Below, piece by piece: positions 6,866-13,843 of a stretch of DNA of 23,006 nt. The notes beneath the pieces are model-generated. The model was not told the origin of the DNA and ran no database searches. It saw only the letters and a list, made by a program, of their open reading frames with translations. Position 1 is the stretch's first letter; every line of letters begins with the position of its first letter. The DNA lies in the NCBI GenBank assembly GCA_035326025.1, contig DAOKYT010000043.1:1-23006 (forward strand). Direction: 5' to 3'. The stretch is from Amarobacter sp035326025. Its GTDB lineage: Bacteria; Chloroflexota; Dehalococcoidia; Tepidiformales; Tepidiformaceae. The translations under genes were made by a program, and so were the position numbers.

Positions 6866-6877
6866 CGTTCGATCGGC

Positions 6878-6883
6878 TACCCT
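6878..6883 (+). promoter_or_regulatory. TACCCT -10-like box, leaderless start of holA
   Basis: TACCCT ends 7 nt before ATG 6891 in the 25-nt gap after cimA. There is no SD before holA, so transcription starting at the ATG is the likely way it is translated from its own promoter. The -35 is weak. Confidence 0.4.
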
Positions 6884-6890
6884 TGCGGCC

Positions 6891-7994
6891 ATGATCCTCG
6901 TCCTCTTCGGTGCCAACGAGCTCGCCATGCGCCGCCGCATCCAGGAACTGAAGGATGAGGCCGACGGCGGCACGGGCATGCTCCTCACCAACCTGGTCGA
7001 AGTCGACGGCCGCGACGCGAAGCCCCACGAGGTCCTTGGCCCGGCAATGTCGCCACCTTTCCTGGCGCCAAAACGGCTGGTCATCGTCGAACACCTGCTC
7101 GAACGCTTCGAGGCGCGCGGCGGCCCGAGGGGGGCACGCGCCCTCGGCCCCTGGGACGAATTCGCCGCTACCCTCGCCGCCGGCATCCCCGATACCACCA
7201 CGCTCGTGTTCCTGGGCCAGCCCTTCCTCGCCCAGGGCCAACCTCGTTTCGTAACGAAGTCCAACCCGCTTGTCGCGCGCCTCGGAGCGGTGCCCGGCGC
7301 GATCGTCGAAGAACACCCCGAGATCAAAGGCAAGGAGCTCGAACGGTACATCCGCGATGAGGCGAACCTGCGCGGCATCCGCTTCCGCGCCGGCCAGCCC
7401 CCGCGTGAGAAGCTCGAACCGTGGGAGGAACTCCCCACCGAATCCGACCCCGTCCTGCTCCTCGCCAGCCTCCTCCAGGGCGATACCCTCCGCATCGCCA
7501 ACGAACTCGACAAGCTCTCGCTCTGGGCCAGCGGTGCCCAGGTCGACGTGCTCGACGCGCAGCGCGTGTGCGCCGGCGACCGCGAGCCCGACCGCTTCGC
7601 CCTCATCGACTCGCTCATGGATGGGAACCTGGCGACCGCCCTGGAAATGCTCGCCCGCCTGCGCCGCAAGGGCGAAAACGCCCAGGCACTGCTCGCGACC
7701 ATTACCGACCGCTACCGGGTCCTGGCCCAGCTGGCCGACCTGCTCCAGGAGAACGCTCCCGAGGCCGAGATTGCGCGGGTGCTCGGCAACGCGGGCAAAT
7801 ACGAAGGGCTCCGCCGCGCCGCCATCGCCCGCGCCCGGCGCCACGGCCCACGCAATCTCCGGCTCGCCTACGAATACCTGCTGGAGGCCGACCGCACGAA
7901 CAAGCTCGGCGAAGTCGATGAAGACCTCACCATCGAGATCCTGGTGATGAAGCTGTGCGCGCTGGCGCCGGCGGCAGCCGGCTCCCGGCGTTAG
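6891..7994 (+). CDS. holA: DNA polymerase III subunit delta
   Basis: A 367-residue protein, close to the ~340 usual for HolA, which opens the beta sliding clamp within the clamp-loader complex. It begins ILVLFGANELAMRRRIQEL, like the family's usual GxDxfLv start but without a Walker A motif. PPFLAPKRLVIVEHLLERF and TTLVFLGQPFLA follow in the AAA-like region, then the helical part (IANELDKLSLWASG, FALIDSLMDGNLATALEMLARL, RYRVLAQLADLL) and a C-terminal domain with LRLAYEYLLEADRTNKLGEVDEDLTIEILVMKL (given in parts: LLEADRTNKLG is the diagnostic piece). Its stop lies 3 nt from the stop of the convergent ABC ATPase. Confidence 0.88.
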   Translation: MILVLFGANELAMRRRIQELKDEADGGTGMLLTNLVEVDGRDAKPHEVLGPAMSPPFLAPKRLVIVEHLLERFEARGGPRGARALGPWDEFAATLAAGIPDTTTLVFLGQPFLAQGQPRFVTKSNPLVARLGAVPGAIVEEHPEIKGKELERYIRDEANLRGIRFRAGQPPREKLEPWEELPTESDPVLLLASLLQGDTLRIANELDKLSLWASGAQVDVLDAQRVCAGDREPDRFALIDSLMDGNLATALEMLARLRRKGENAQALLATITDRYRVLAQLADLLQENAPEAEIARVLGNAGKYEGLRRAAIARARRHGPRNLRLAYEYLLEADRTNKLGEVDEDLTIEILVMKLCALAPAAAGSRR

Positions 7995-7997
7995 CCG

Positions 7998-8990
7998 CTA
8001 CTTCGCGCTCCCACCCTGCCAGACCGGGTTGTAGCAGGCCACGCGGTGCGTCGCCCCTTCCGGGTGGATCAGCCCCGGCGGATCGTTGTTCCGGCACACG
8101 TTCATTACCTTCCCGCACCGCGGGATGAAGCTGCAGCGCTCCGCCCGCGCGGTCATCTCCGGTGGATGGCCGGGGATCTGGCGCAGGTGCTCATGCGCGC
8201 CATCCACCCGCGGCAGTGTCCCCAGGAGTGCGTGCGTGTAGGGATGCAGCGGCGATTTCAACATGTCGCGCACCCCTCCCGATTCCACCACCCGGCCGGC
8301 GTACATCACGGCCACGTCGTCGGCCATTTGCGCCACCACGCCAAAGTCGTGCGTGATGAGCAGGATTGCCGTGCCCTTCTCCCTCCGGAGCTGATCGATC
8401 TGGTAGAGGATCTGCGCCTGGATTGTCACGTCCAGCGCGCTTGTGGGTTCGTCCGCGACGATGACGTCGGGGTTCAGCGCCGTCGCGATCCCGATCATCA
8501 CCCGCTGGCACATCCCGCCCGAAAGCTGGAACGGGTACGACTTCGCGATGCGTTCCGGTTCGGCCAGCCCCACGTCGTACAGCACGTCGATGGCGCGCGC
8601 CTTCGCTTCCTTCTTGCTGATGGGGAGGTGGCTCGTGAGCATCTCCGCGACCTGCGTGCCGATGTCGATGACCGGGTTCAAGCCAGCGACCGCGTCCTGG
8701 AAAATCATCGCAATCCGCCGTCCCCGCAGCTGGCGCAGTGCCCGTTCATCCAGGGCCATCAGGTCGGTCCCATCGAACACGATCTGGCCCGAGAGCACGT
8801 CCGCTTCCTGCGGGAGCAGCCGCAGGATCGACATCGCCACGGTCGACTTGCCGCACCCCGATTCGCCCACCACCGCCAGGACCTTGCCCCGTTCCAGGTC
8901 CAACGAGACATCGTCGACGGCGTACGTCATCGCGTCGCGCGTGCGGTAACGGATGCTCAGGTTGCGGACGCTGATGATTGGTTCGGCCAT
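7998..8990 (-). CDS. oligopeptide/dipeptide ABC transporter ATP-binding protein (OppD/DppD type)
   Basis: A 330-residue ATPase of the peptide/nickel importer family, which powers uptake through two membrane permeases. Walker A GESGCGKST is at 42-50, a Q-loop at IFQDAVAGLNP, signature LSGGMCQRV at 156-164, Walker B VIVADEPTSALD at 176-187, and H-loop LITHDFG. The C-terminal oligo_HPN region (LKSPLHPYTHALLGTLPR) is followed by four cysteines (Cys286, 292, 299, 319). That matches the Cys-rich tail of many OppD/DppD proteins, which in some members is reported to hold an iron-sulfur cluster. GAGGG lies 7 nt before the ATG. No permease or binding-protein gene is adjacent, so its partners must lie elsewhere. 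It is 56 nt downstream of lexA on the same strand and may share its transcript. Confidence 0.88.
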   Translation of the reverse strand: MAEPIISVRNLSIRYRTRDAMTYAVDDVSLDLERGKVLAVVGESGCGKSTVAMSILRLLPQEADVLSGQIVFDGTDLMALDERALRQLRGRRIAMIFQDAVAGLNPVIDIGTQVAEMLTSHLPISKKEAKARAIDVLYDVGLAEPERIAKSYPFQLSGGMCQRVMIGIATALNPDVIVADEPTSALDVTIQAQILYQIDQLRREKGTAILLITHDFGVVAQMADDVAVMYAGRVVESGGVRDMLKSPLHPYTHALLGTLPRVDGAHEHLRQIPGHPPEMTARAERCSFIPRCGKVMNVCRNNDPPGLIHPEGATHRVACYNPVWQGGSAK

Positions 8991-9046
8991 GAAGTGCCCT
9001 CACGAGGCCGGCCGGCCCCGCGCGCTGAGAGAACGTTCAGGTCAGT

Positions 9047-9685
9047 CTAATCGCTCGGGCGGAAAGAGGAGATGAACCGGCCCTGGATCTCCACGTTCTC
9101 CGGCGTCGTATAGATCGGCTGCATCGTGCTGTTCGCAGGCTGCAGCCGCACACGGCCACCTTCGTGGTAGATCCGTTTCAGCGTCACTTCCTCCCGGTCC
9201 TTCAGCCAGACCGCCACCTTGTCACCGTCGGCCGCCGATCGGACGGGTTCCAGGAACACGATGTCGCCATCGTCGATGAGGTCTTCGATCATCGAGGTGC
9301 CCTTCACCCGCAACGCGAACACGTTCGTCTTCCCGCGGACCATGTCCTCGGTGACGGCCACCACGTCCTGCGTGTCGTTCCCAAAGCGGTCGCTCGTCGG
9401 CACGGGGATCGGCTGGCCCGCCGCAATCGACCCCAGCACCGGGATCTCGACGATGCGCGCCCGCCGCCCGCGCGCCCCGAGCACCTCGATGCCGCGCGAA
9501 ATCTCCCGGTCTCGCCGGATGTACCCCTTCTCTTCCAGCTTCCGGAGGTTGTAATCCACCACCGAGGTGCTGCTGATCGCGCACCCCTCCTGGATATCCC
9601 GGATGCTCGGCGGGTAGTCCTTCTCCTCGATGAACGCCCGCAGGAACTCAAGGATATGCTCTTGCTTCGGCGAGAGGTCTTTCAT
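9047..9685 (-). CDS. lexA: LexA SOS repressor
   Basis: A 212-residue LexA, which represses DNA-damage genes and cleaves itself when stimulated by RecA-ssDNA. The N-terminal winged HTH (PPSIRDIQEGCAISSTSVVD, then KGYIRRDREISRGIEV) is followed by the S24 peptidase domain: cleavage site IAAGQPIP (Ala89-Gly90), nucleophile Ser131 in VKGTSMIEDL, and general base Lys170 in EVTLKRIY. All are intact. ATG 9685 (MKDLSPKQ) is preferred over ATG 9709, because the latter lies inside the SOS box and would add eight poorly conserved residues. Longer upstream reading in this frame is antisense to the PIG-L gene. The promoter and SOS box just upstream indicate autoregulation. Confidence 0.93.
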   Translation of the reverse strand: MKDLSPKQEHILEFLRAFIEEKDYPPSIRDIQEGCAISSTSVVDYNLRKLEEKGYIRRDREISRGIEVLGARGRRARIVEIPVLGSIAAGQPIPVPTSDRFGNDTQDVVAVTEDMVRGKTNVFALRVKGTSMIEDLIDDGDIVFLEPVRSAADGDKVAVWLKDREEVTLKRIYHEGGRVRLQPANSTMQPIYTTPENVEIQGRFISSFRPSD

Positions 9686-9700
9686 TCGATTGATGCCTTT

Positions 9701-9714
9701 CGAACGCATGTTCG
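9701..9714. promoter_or_regulatory. SOS box (LexA operator)
   Basis: CGAACGCATGTTCG fits CGAACRNRYGTTCG, the Gram-positive/actinobacterial-type LexA box, with no mismatch and symmetric half-sites. It lies 15 nt upstream of the preferred lexA start and just downstream of its -10, where LexA would block initiation or early elongation. Confidence 0.85.
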
Positions 9715-9720
9715 CGCCGA

Positions 9721-9750
9721 ACGTTAGCAAACGCAAGTGGTTATCGTCAA
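9721..9750 (-). promoter_or_regulatory. lexA promoter
   Basis: On the minus strand, TTGACG (9750-9745) and TAACGT (9726-9721) are separated by exactly 18 nt. The predicted transcription start falls at or beside the SOS box. This is one of the best consensus promoters in the window, in keeping with a gene held down by a repressor. Confidence 0.7.
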
Positions 9751-9865
9751 ACGCGTTCCGAACACCCCGGCCGCGGGCCCGGAGCGCATCGAGTTGCGAG
9801 ATGCTACCCGGTCGGCCACGATACGTTGCCGCACCTCTCCACTCGCACCCCGGACTGAAGCGCCC

Positions 9866-10549
9866 ATGCCCACCGCCCTCGTCATTGCCGCCCACCCCGA
9901 CGACGGGGAGTTCGGATGTGCCGGGTACACCGCCCGCATCGCCAGCGAAGGCTGGGACGTCTATTTCCTCGTGACCACGAACGGCGCCAAGGGCACGGAA
10001 GACCGCGCCATGCCGCGGGAACGCCTCATCGCCCGGCGGATCGAGGAGCAGCGCGAGGCCTGCCGCCGCCTCGGCGCGCGCGATGTCTTCTTTCTCGGGT
10101 TCGAGGACAGCGAGCTCACCTACACCCGCGAGCTCCTCGAACGCATCGTCTGGCATATCCGCACGCTCAGGCCGAACACGGTACTCACGCATGACCCGAC
10201 CGACATCATCATTCGCGAGAGCTTCATCAACCACCCCGATCATCGCGCAACGGGCGTCGCCGCCCTCGATGCCGTCTACCCCACGGCGCGCGACCACCTG
10301 AACTTCCCCGGGCACCTGGCCGCCGGCCTCGAACCGCACAAGGTGCGCGAAGTCCTGCTCTGGAACACCAACCACCCCAATTTCGACGTCGATGTTTCCA
10401 GCCTGGTCGACCTGAAGATCCACGCCCTCCAGGCCCACGTGTCGCAGTTCGGGAACCAGGGGGACTTCGCCGCGTTTTCGCGCGAACGCTGGCGCAACGA
10501 GGACGGCCGCTACCTCGAACGCTTCCGCCGCCTCGAGCTCCAGTTCTGA
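9866..10549 (+). CDS. PIG-L/LmbE family zinc deacetylase
   Basis: A 227-residue member of the PIG-L family, zinc enzymes that remove N-acetyl groups from sugar conjugates (MshB/BshB in mycothiol and bacillithiol synthesis, and many uncharacterised relatives). The signature AHPDDGEFGCAG is at residues 9-20, with His10, Asp12 and Asp13 at the zinc/catalytic site. NHPDHRATG (His123, His126) supplies the rest. LTHDPTDIII and LWNTNHPNFDVDVS follow. The start at ATG 9866 places AHPDD at the usual distance; the upstream in-frame extension overlaps the lexA promoter and is unlikely to be translated. It converges on the DnaA-like gene with a 4-nt gap. The substrate cannot be told from sequence; no thiol-pathway gene is adjacent. 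Confidence 0.87.
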   Translation: MPTALVIAAHPDDGEFGCAGYTARIASEGWDVYFLVTTNGAKGTEDRAMPRERLIARRIEEQREACRRLGARDVFFLGFEDSELTYTRELLERIVWHIRTLRPNTVLTHDPTDIIIRESFINHPDHRATGVAALDAVYPTARDHLNFPGHLAAGLEPHKVREVLLWNTNHPNFDVDVSSLVDLKIHALQAHVSQFGNQGDFAAFSRERWRNEDGRYLERFRRLELQF

Positions 10550-10553
10550 ACCG

Positions 10554-11876
10554 TCAGGCGACGATCACGCGCAACAGGTCGTTCCCGGCGACGAGTTCCC
10601 GTCCCCGCTCCGCCAGGCCGCTGATGGTGCTCTTGTCGCGCTGTCCCAGGAGGGCTCCGAGCTCGCTCAGGCTCCGGCCCCGCTCGTGGAGCGTGGCCAC
10701 CGCCACGGCCCGCGCTTCCGCCACCGCCGCCCGCCGCGACCGCCCGGCGATCTCGTCCACGGTCACGCCAAAGTGCCTGCCAATGCGCTCAAGGAGCTCG
10801 CGTTCGCCGATGACTCCGCTGGTCGCCTCGGCCAGCGCCAGCCGCCCGAGTTCCGTATCGAGCCGTCCCATGTCGAGCAGCTGATTCCGCTCAAGCGAGA
10901 CGGCGGCGTTCACCGCGCCGAGCAGCAGCCGCACCGAGGGCACCTCGCATCCCGCGATCCGCTCGGTCGCCCACGCCGGCAACGATGCGCGCAGCCGGCG
11001 CGTCACGCGCTCGATGAATGCCCGCCGTTCGGCAATCCGGAACGGTTCCACGCGCGTCACAATCCCGGCCGCGAGGCGCGATACCAGCCGTTCGGGCAGG
11101 TCGAGCTCGAACGGGTGCTTCTCGCTGGCCACCACCACGTGGCCACCCCCGTTGCAGACCGCGTCCATCGTGTACACGAGCTCTTCCTGCGTCTTGTTCT
11201 TCCCGGCCAGCTGTTGCAGGTCGTCGATCACCAGCAGGTCGACGGTCCGCATGAGCGAACGGAACTCGTCGGCCCGCCCGTTGCGCATCGTTCCGAGGAA
11301 CCGGTTGGCGAACTCCTCGCCGCTCAGGCAGGCGACTGCCCGGCCCTGGCCGGCCGCCCGCCCGGCGAGCGCGTGCAGCAGGTGCGTCTTCCCCATCCCC
11401 GGAGCGCCAAAGATCACCACCGGGCTGATCCGGAGGTCCAGGTCATCCACCAGCGAGAGACACGACTGCAGCGCGAGCCGGTTGCCCTCCGCCGCCTGGT
11501 ACTCCTCGAACGTGAACGAGCCGTTCACCTGCCCCACCACCGGGCCCCGCGCCGCCGGAGAATCCCGCGCGGCGTCCGGCCCGGGCCCGGCGTCGTCCAG
11601 CGCCGTCCCGCGGGGGATAAATACCACTCCGATGCCCGGCCCGAACACCTGCGCGGCCGCCCGCTCCACCACCACCTGCAGCCGCTGGTTCAGCCATGAG
11701 CACGCCATCTCCGAGCCGGCTTCAACCGCCAGCTCCCGCCCGTCGAGGCGCACCGCCCGCGTTCCGCGGAGGAATGTCGCGAAGTTGTGCGGGTTCAGCT
11801 CGAGTTCGAGGCGGCCCAGCACGCCCTGCCAGGAGCGCGCCAGTTCGCGGTCGCTACACGGCCGGGGCTCGTCCAT
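10554..11876 (-). CDS. divergent DnaA-like AAA+ ATPase (possible DnaA paralogue)
   Basis: A 440-residue protein with the full DnaA architecture. Domain I (about 10-75, RSWQGVLGRLELELNPHNF) is followed by a short Pro/Gly/Asp linker, then the AAA+ domain (120-330) with FTFEEYQAAEGNRLAL, Walker A GAPGMGKT (157-164), Walker B VDLLVIDDLQQLAG (212-225), sensor I VVVASEKHP and Arg-finger region PERLVSRLAAGI. Domain IV spans about 356-440. In place of the DnaA signature GGRDHTTVLHACRKI it has GQRDKSTISGLAERG (411-425), losing the base-contacting His, and the RPR of the basic loop reads EAR. ATP binding looks intact but DNA recognition is changed. The neighbours are not dnaN/recF/gyrB, so a paralogue is likely. 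ATG 11876 has AAGGAG 11 nt upstream. Confidence 0.8.
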   Translation of the reverse strand: MDEPRPCSDRELARSWQGVLGRLELELNPHNFATFLRGTRAVRLDGRELAVEAGSEMACSWLNQRLQVVVERAAAQVFGPGIGVVFIPRGTALDDAGPGPDAARDSPAARGPVVGQVNGSFTFEEYQAAEGNRLALQSCLSLVDDLDLRISPVVIFGAPGMGKTHLLHALAGRAAGQGRAVACLSGEEFANRFLGTMRNGRADEFRSLMRTVDLLVIDDLQQLAGKNKTQEELVYTMDAVCNGGGHVVVASEKHPFELDLPERLVSRLAAGIVTRVEPFRIAERRAFIERVTRRLRASLPAWATERIAGCEVPSVRLLLGAVNAAVSLERNQLLDMGRLDTELGRLALAEATSGVIGERELLERIGRHFGVTVDEIAGRSRRAAVAEARAVAVATLHERGRSLSELGALLGQRDKSTISGLAERGRELVAGNDLLRVIVA

Positions 11877-12009
11877 CGAGGGGCACACTCCTTCCTCCCG
11901 GTCGCATCCGGGCGTCGCGCGGCAGGGGCCTTGCTGCGGTCGTCGTCGTCGGTGATCAGGGACCGGCCGCCCGGGTGGTCCCGGGCGCCCGCCTGGTGGC
12001 GTAGGGCGT

Positions 12010-12038
12010 ACGGTAGTCCCGCCCGCACCCGCGTTCAA
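12010..12038 (-). promoter_or_regulatory. promoter of the DnaA-like gene
   Basis: On the minus strand, TTGAAC (12038-12033) and TACCGT (12015-12010) are separated by 17 nt. The predicted start near 12003 gives a 5' UTR of about 125 nt before ATG 11876, unusually long for this window. Confidence 0.5.
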
Positions 12039-12042
12039 CGCA

Positions 12043-12099
12043 CTTATGTTCTAACCCTCACGCTTCGCACCCACTTTTCACGCCTTCGCGCCCTTATGT
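12043..12099. repeat. paired direct repeats upstream of the DnaA-like gene
   Basis: Two near-identical units, TCACGCTTCGCACCC (12058-12072) and TCACGCCTTCGCGCCC (12078-12093), repeat with a ~20-bp period. They are flanked by two copies of CTTATGT (12043-12049 and 12093-12099), 50 bp apart. The block is AT-richer than its surroundings and lies immediately upstream of the -35 of the DnaA-like gene. A protein-binding region is likely; canonical DnaA boxes are absent. The rest of the gap (11877-12188) holds the promoter, the SD of the DnaA-like gene and nothing else recognised. Confidence 0.5.
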
Positions 12100-12188
12100 G
12101 GGAATCCCAATCCCCGCCCTGTATCTCCCCTAACAGGCAACCCGCTTTCCGTCGTCCGGGGGCCGACTTTCCGCAATGCGTGGCCCGT

Positions 12189-12923
12189 CTAGGCTGCCTC
12201 GCCGATCTCCCACCGGCGCAGCCGCCTGACCGCCAGGAGCACCGTTGCCGCCGTCGCGATGGCCGCCAGCACCCACCCCTCACCGGCGCCCAGGCGCGGG
12301 TTGAACACCCTCGAGGGCACGTCCACCAGCGTATCCGCGATTCCCAGCGTGTACTGCCGCACCGAAAGGAACCGCACGCCCGCGAAGAGCCGGGTGATGA
12401 CACCCTCCCAGATGAACGCATACAGCAACCCCACGATGAGCGCCCGGCTCGTAACCACGCTCAGCCAGGTGAACAGCGCGCAATACGCCAGCGATCCTGC
12501 GACCACCGCCAGCGCGAACCCCGCCACGATCCCGCCCCGTGGTTCGCCCCAGAGCACGATTACCGTCGCCACCACCGAGGCCGCGAGTACGGTCCCTGCC
12601 GTCGCCAGCCACGCGATAAGCAGCTTCGAAAGCACGATCACCCGCCGCGGGATCGGTTTGCTCAGGATGTACACCGCCGTGCCGTCCTCGAATTCGCTGC
12701 CGAGCGCCGCCGTCCCGAACACCAGGGCCGCCAGTGGGAGGAACGTCCCCACGATCAGCTGCGCGTTCAGCACCGAAGCCGCCCAGCGCTGCGGGTCGTC
12801 GTTGGCGGCGGCGCGGTAGAGCACCGCGATGAGCACCGGCACCATCGCCGAGAGGAGCATCAGGATCGTCCGCTTTTGGCCCAGGAGCTGCCGCTCCGTC
12901 AGTCCGATGAGCGTCCGGTTCAT
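12189..12923 (-). CDS. ABC-2 type transporter permease (second exporter)
   Basis: A 244-residue integral membrane protein with about six hydrophobic segments: TILMLLSAMVPVLIAVLY, a segment around LIVGTFLPLAALVFG, LLIAWLATAGTVLAASVVA, IVAGFALAVVAGSLAYCAL, a segment around ALIVGLLYAFIW, and VLAAIATAATVLLAV. SEFEDGTAVYILSKPIPRR is typical of ABC-2 permeases of the NatB/YhaP kind, in the cytoplasmic loop that couples to the ATPase. Its ATG overlaps the upstream ATPase stop as ATGA, so the two are certainly cotranslated. Last gene of the four-gene operon. Substrate unknown; drug, ion or lipid export are all possible. Confidence 0.83.
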   Translation of the reverse strand: MNRTLIGLTERQLLGQKRTILMLLSAMVPVLIAVLYRAAANDDPQRWAASVLNAQLIVGTFLPLAALVFGTAALGSEFEDGTAVYILSKPIPRRVIVLSKLLIAWLATAGTVLAASVVATVIVLWGEPRGGIVAGFALAVVAGSLAYCALFTWLSVVTSRALIVGLLYAFIWEGVITRLFAGVRFLSVRQYTLGIADTLVDVPSRVFNPRLGAGEGWVLAAIATAATVLLAVRRLRRWEIGEAA

Positions 12924-13843
12924 CGCATCACCAGGTAGGAGAAGACGCTCTCCAGCGACTCGTCGGTCGGCCGCAACTCGAAAATCGAAACACCCGCCTG
13001 GCGCGCCACCCCCGGGATCGCCAGCGTAAACGCCGCGAACTCACCGGTCCTCACCTCCAGGATGCCATCCTGGAGCTCCACCCCGTACACCGATGGGTCC
13101 GCCACCAGCGCGGCGGCCAGCGTCCGGTTGTCGCTCGACCGCACGGTGAAGGTGTGTGGCCGGTCGGTCATCAGCTTGCGGATCTCGCGGAAGTCGCCCG
13201 ATGCGGCGAGCCGGCCCGCCACGATCACCAGCACTTCCTCCGCCAGCCGTTCCACCTCCTCCAGGATGTGGGAGGAGAACAGGATCGTCCGGCCCCGCGC
13301 GGCCATCTCCCGGAGCATGTCCATCATCTGCAGCCGCTGGCGCGGGTCGGCCCCGTTGAACGGCTCATCGAGCAGGAGAATCTCCGGGTCGTGCACCAGC
13401 GCCGCGGCGACCTTCACGCGCTGCTTCATCCCTTTCGAATACCCGCCCGTCGCCCGGCCCGCGAACGCCTCCATCTCCACCAGGCCGATTGCCCGGCGAG
13501 CCGCGGCGTCCGGGTCCGGCAGCCCGTGCAGCTCGGCCGCCAGCCGCACGAACTCATACCCCGTCAGGAATGGATAGATCGCCTCGCGTTCCGGCACCAG
13601 CCCGATGCGCCGGTAGATCCCGGGGTTCTCCCATGCAGGCTCACCGAACACCCGCAGTTCGCCCGTGGATGGCTTCAGGAATCCCGAAAGCATGTGCAGC
13701 ATCGTCGACTTGCCCGCCCCGTTCGGCCCCAGCAACCCGGTGATCCCGGGCCCCAGGCGAAACGAGATGTCGTTCACCGCCACGATGTTCCCGTACCAGC
13801 GGCTGACGTTGATGACCTCGATCGCGGGGGTGCTCTCGCTCAT
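12920..13843 (-). CDS. ABC transporter ATP-binding protein (second exporter)
   Basis: A 307-residue CcmA/NatA-type ATPase. Walker A is in GLLGPNGAGKSTMLHML, the ABC signature is YSKGMKQRV (the form usual in ABC-2 exporters), Walker B ILLLDEPFNGADP, and H-loop ILFSSHILEEV. A C-terminal ~80-residue domain follows. ATG 13843 (MSESTPAIEVINVSRWYG) fits the family start and overlaps the upstream permease stop as ATGA; the upstream open frame is the antisense-like shadow of the permease gene. It pairs with the following permease to form an exporter that hydrolyses ATP at the inner face of the membrane. Confidence 0.9.
   Translation of the reverse strand: MSESTPAIEVINVSRWYGNIVAVNDISFRLGPGITGLLGPNGAGKSTMLHMLSGFLKPSTGELRVFGEPAWENPGIYRRIGLVPEREAIYPFLTGYEFVRLAAELHGLPDPDAAARRAIGLVEMEAFAGRATGGYSKGMKQRVKVAAALVHDPEILLLDEPFNGADPRQRLQMMDMLREMAARGRTILFSSHILEEVERLAEEVLVIVAGRLAASGDFREIRKLMTDRPHTFTVRSSDNRTLAAALVADPSVYGVELQDGILEVRTGEFAAFTLAIPGVARQAGVSIFELRPTDESLESVFSYLVMR

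Noticed and set aside
5198..7702. 834-codon minus-strand ORF antisense to cimA and holA
   Set aside because: It is composed of Arg/Ser/Ala then Glu/Gly/Val-rich runs with no domain, and both plus-strand genes under it are clearly real. It is a GC-codon shadow.
9031..9038. GAACGTTC as a second SOS box
   Set aside because: The half-sites are adjacent; a LexA box of this type needs four bases between GAAC and GTTC.
9710..10438. N-terminal extension of LexA to 463 residues
   Set aside because: It is antisense to the PIG-L gene and crosses the lexA promoter and SOS box.
11877..12038. 54-residue N-terminal extension of the DnaA-like protein
   Set aside because: Pro/Arg/Gly-rich, lies in the predicted 5' UTR, and an SD sits properly before ATG 11876.
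12093..12101. TTATGTGGG as a DnaA box
   Set aside because: It does not match TTATNCACA on either strand closely enough; kept only as part of the repeat block.
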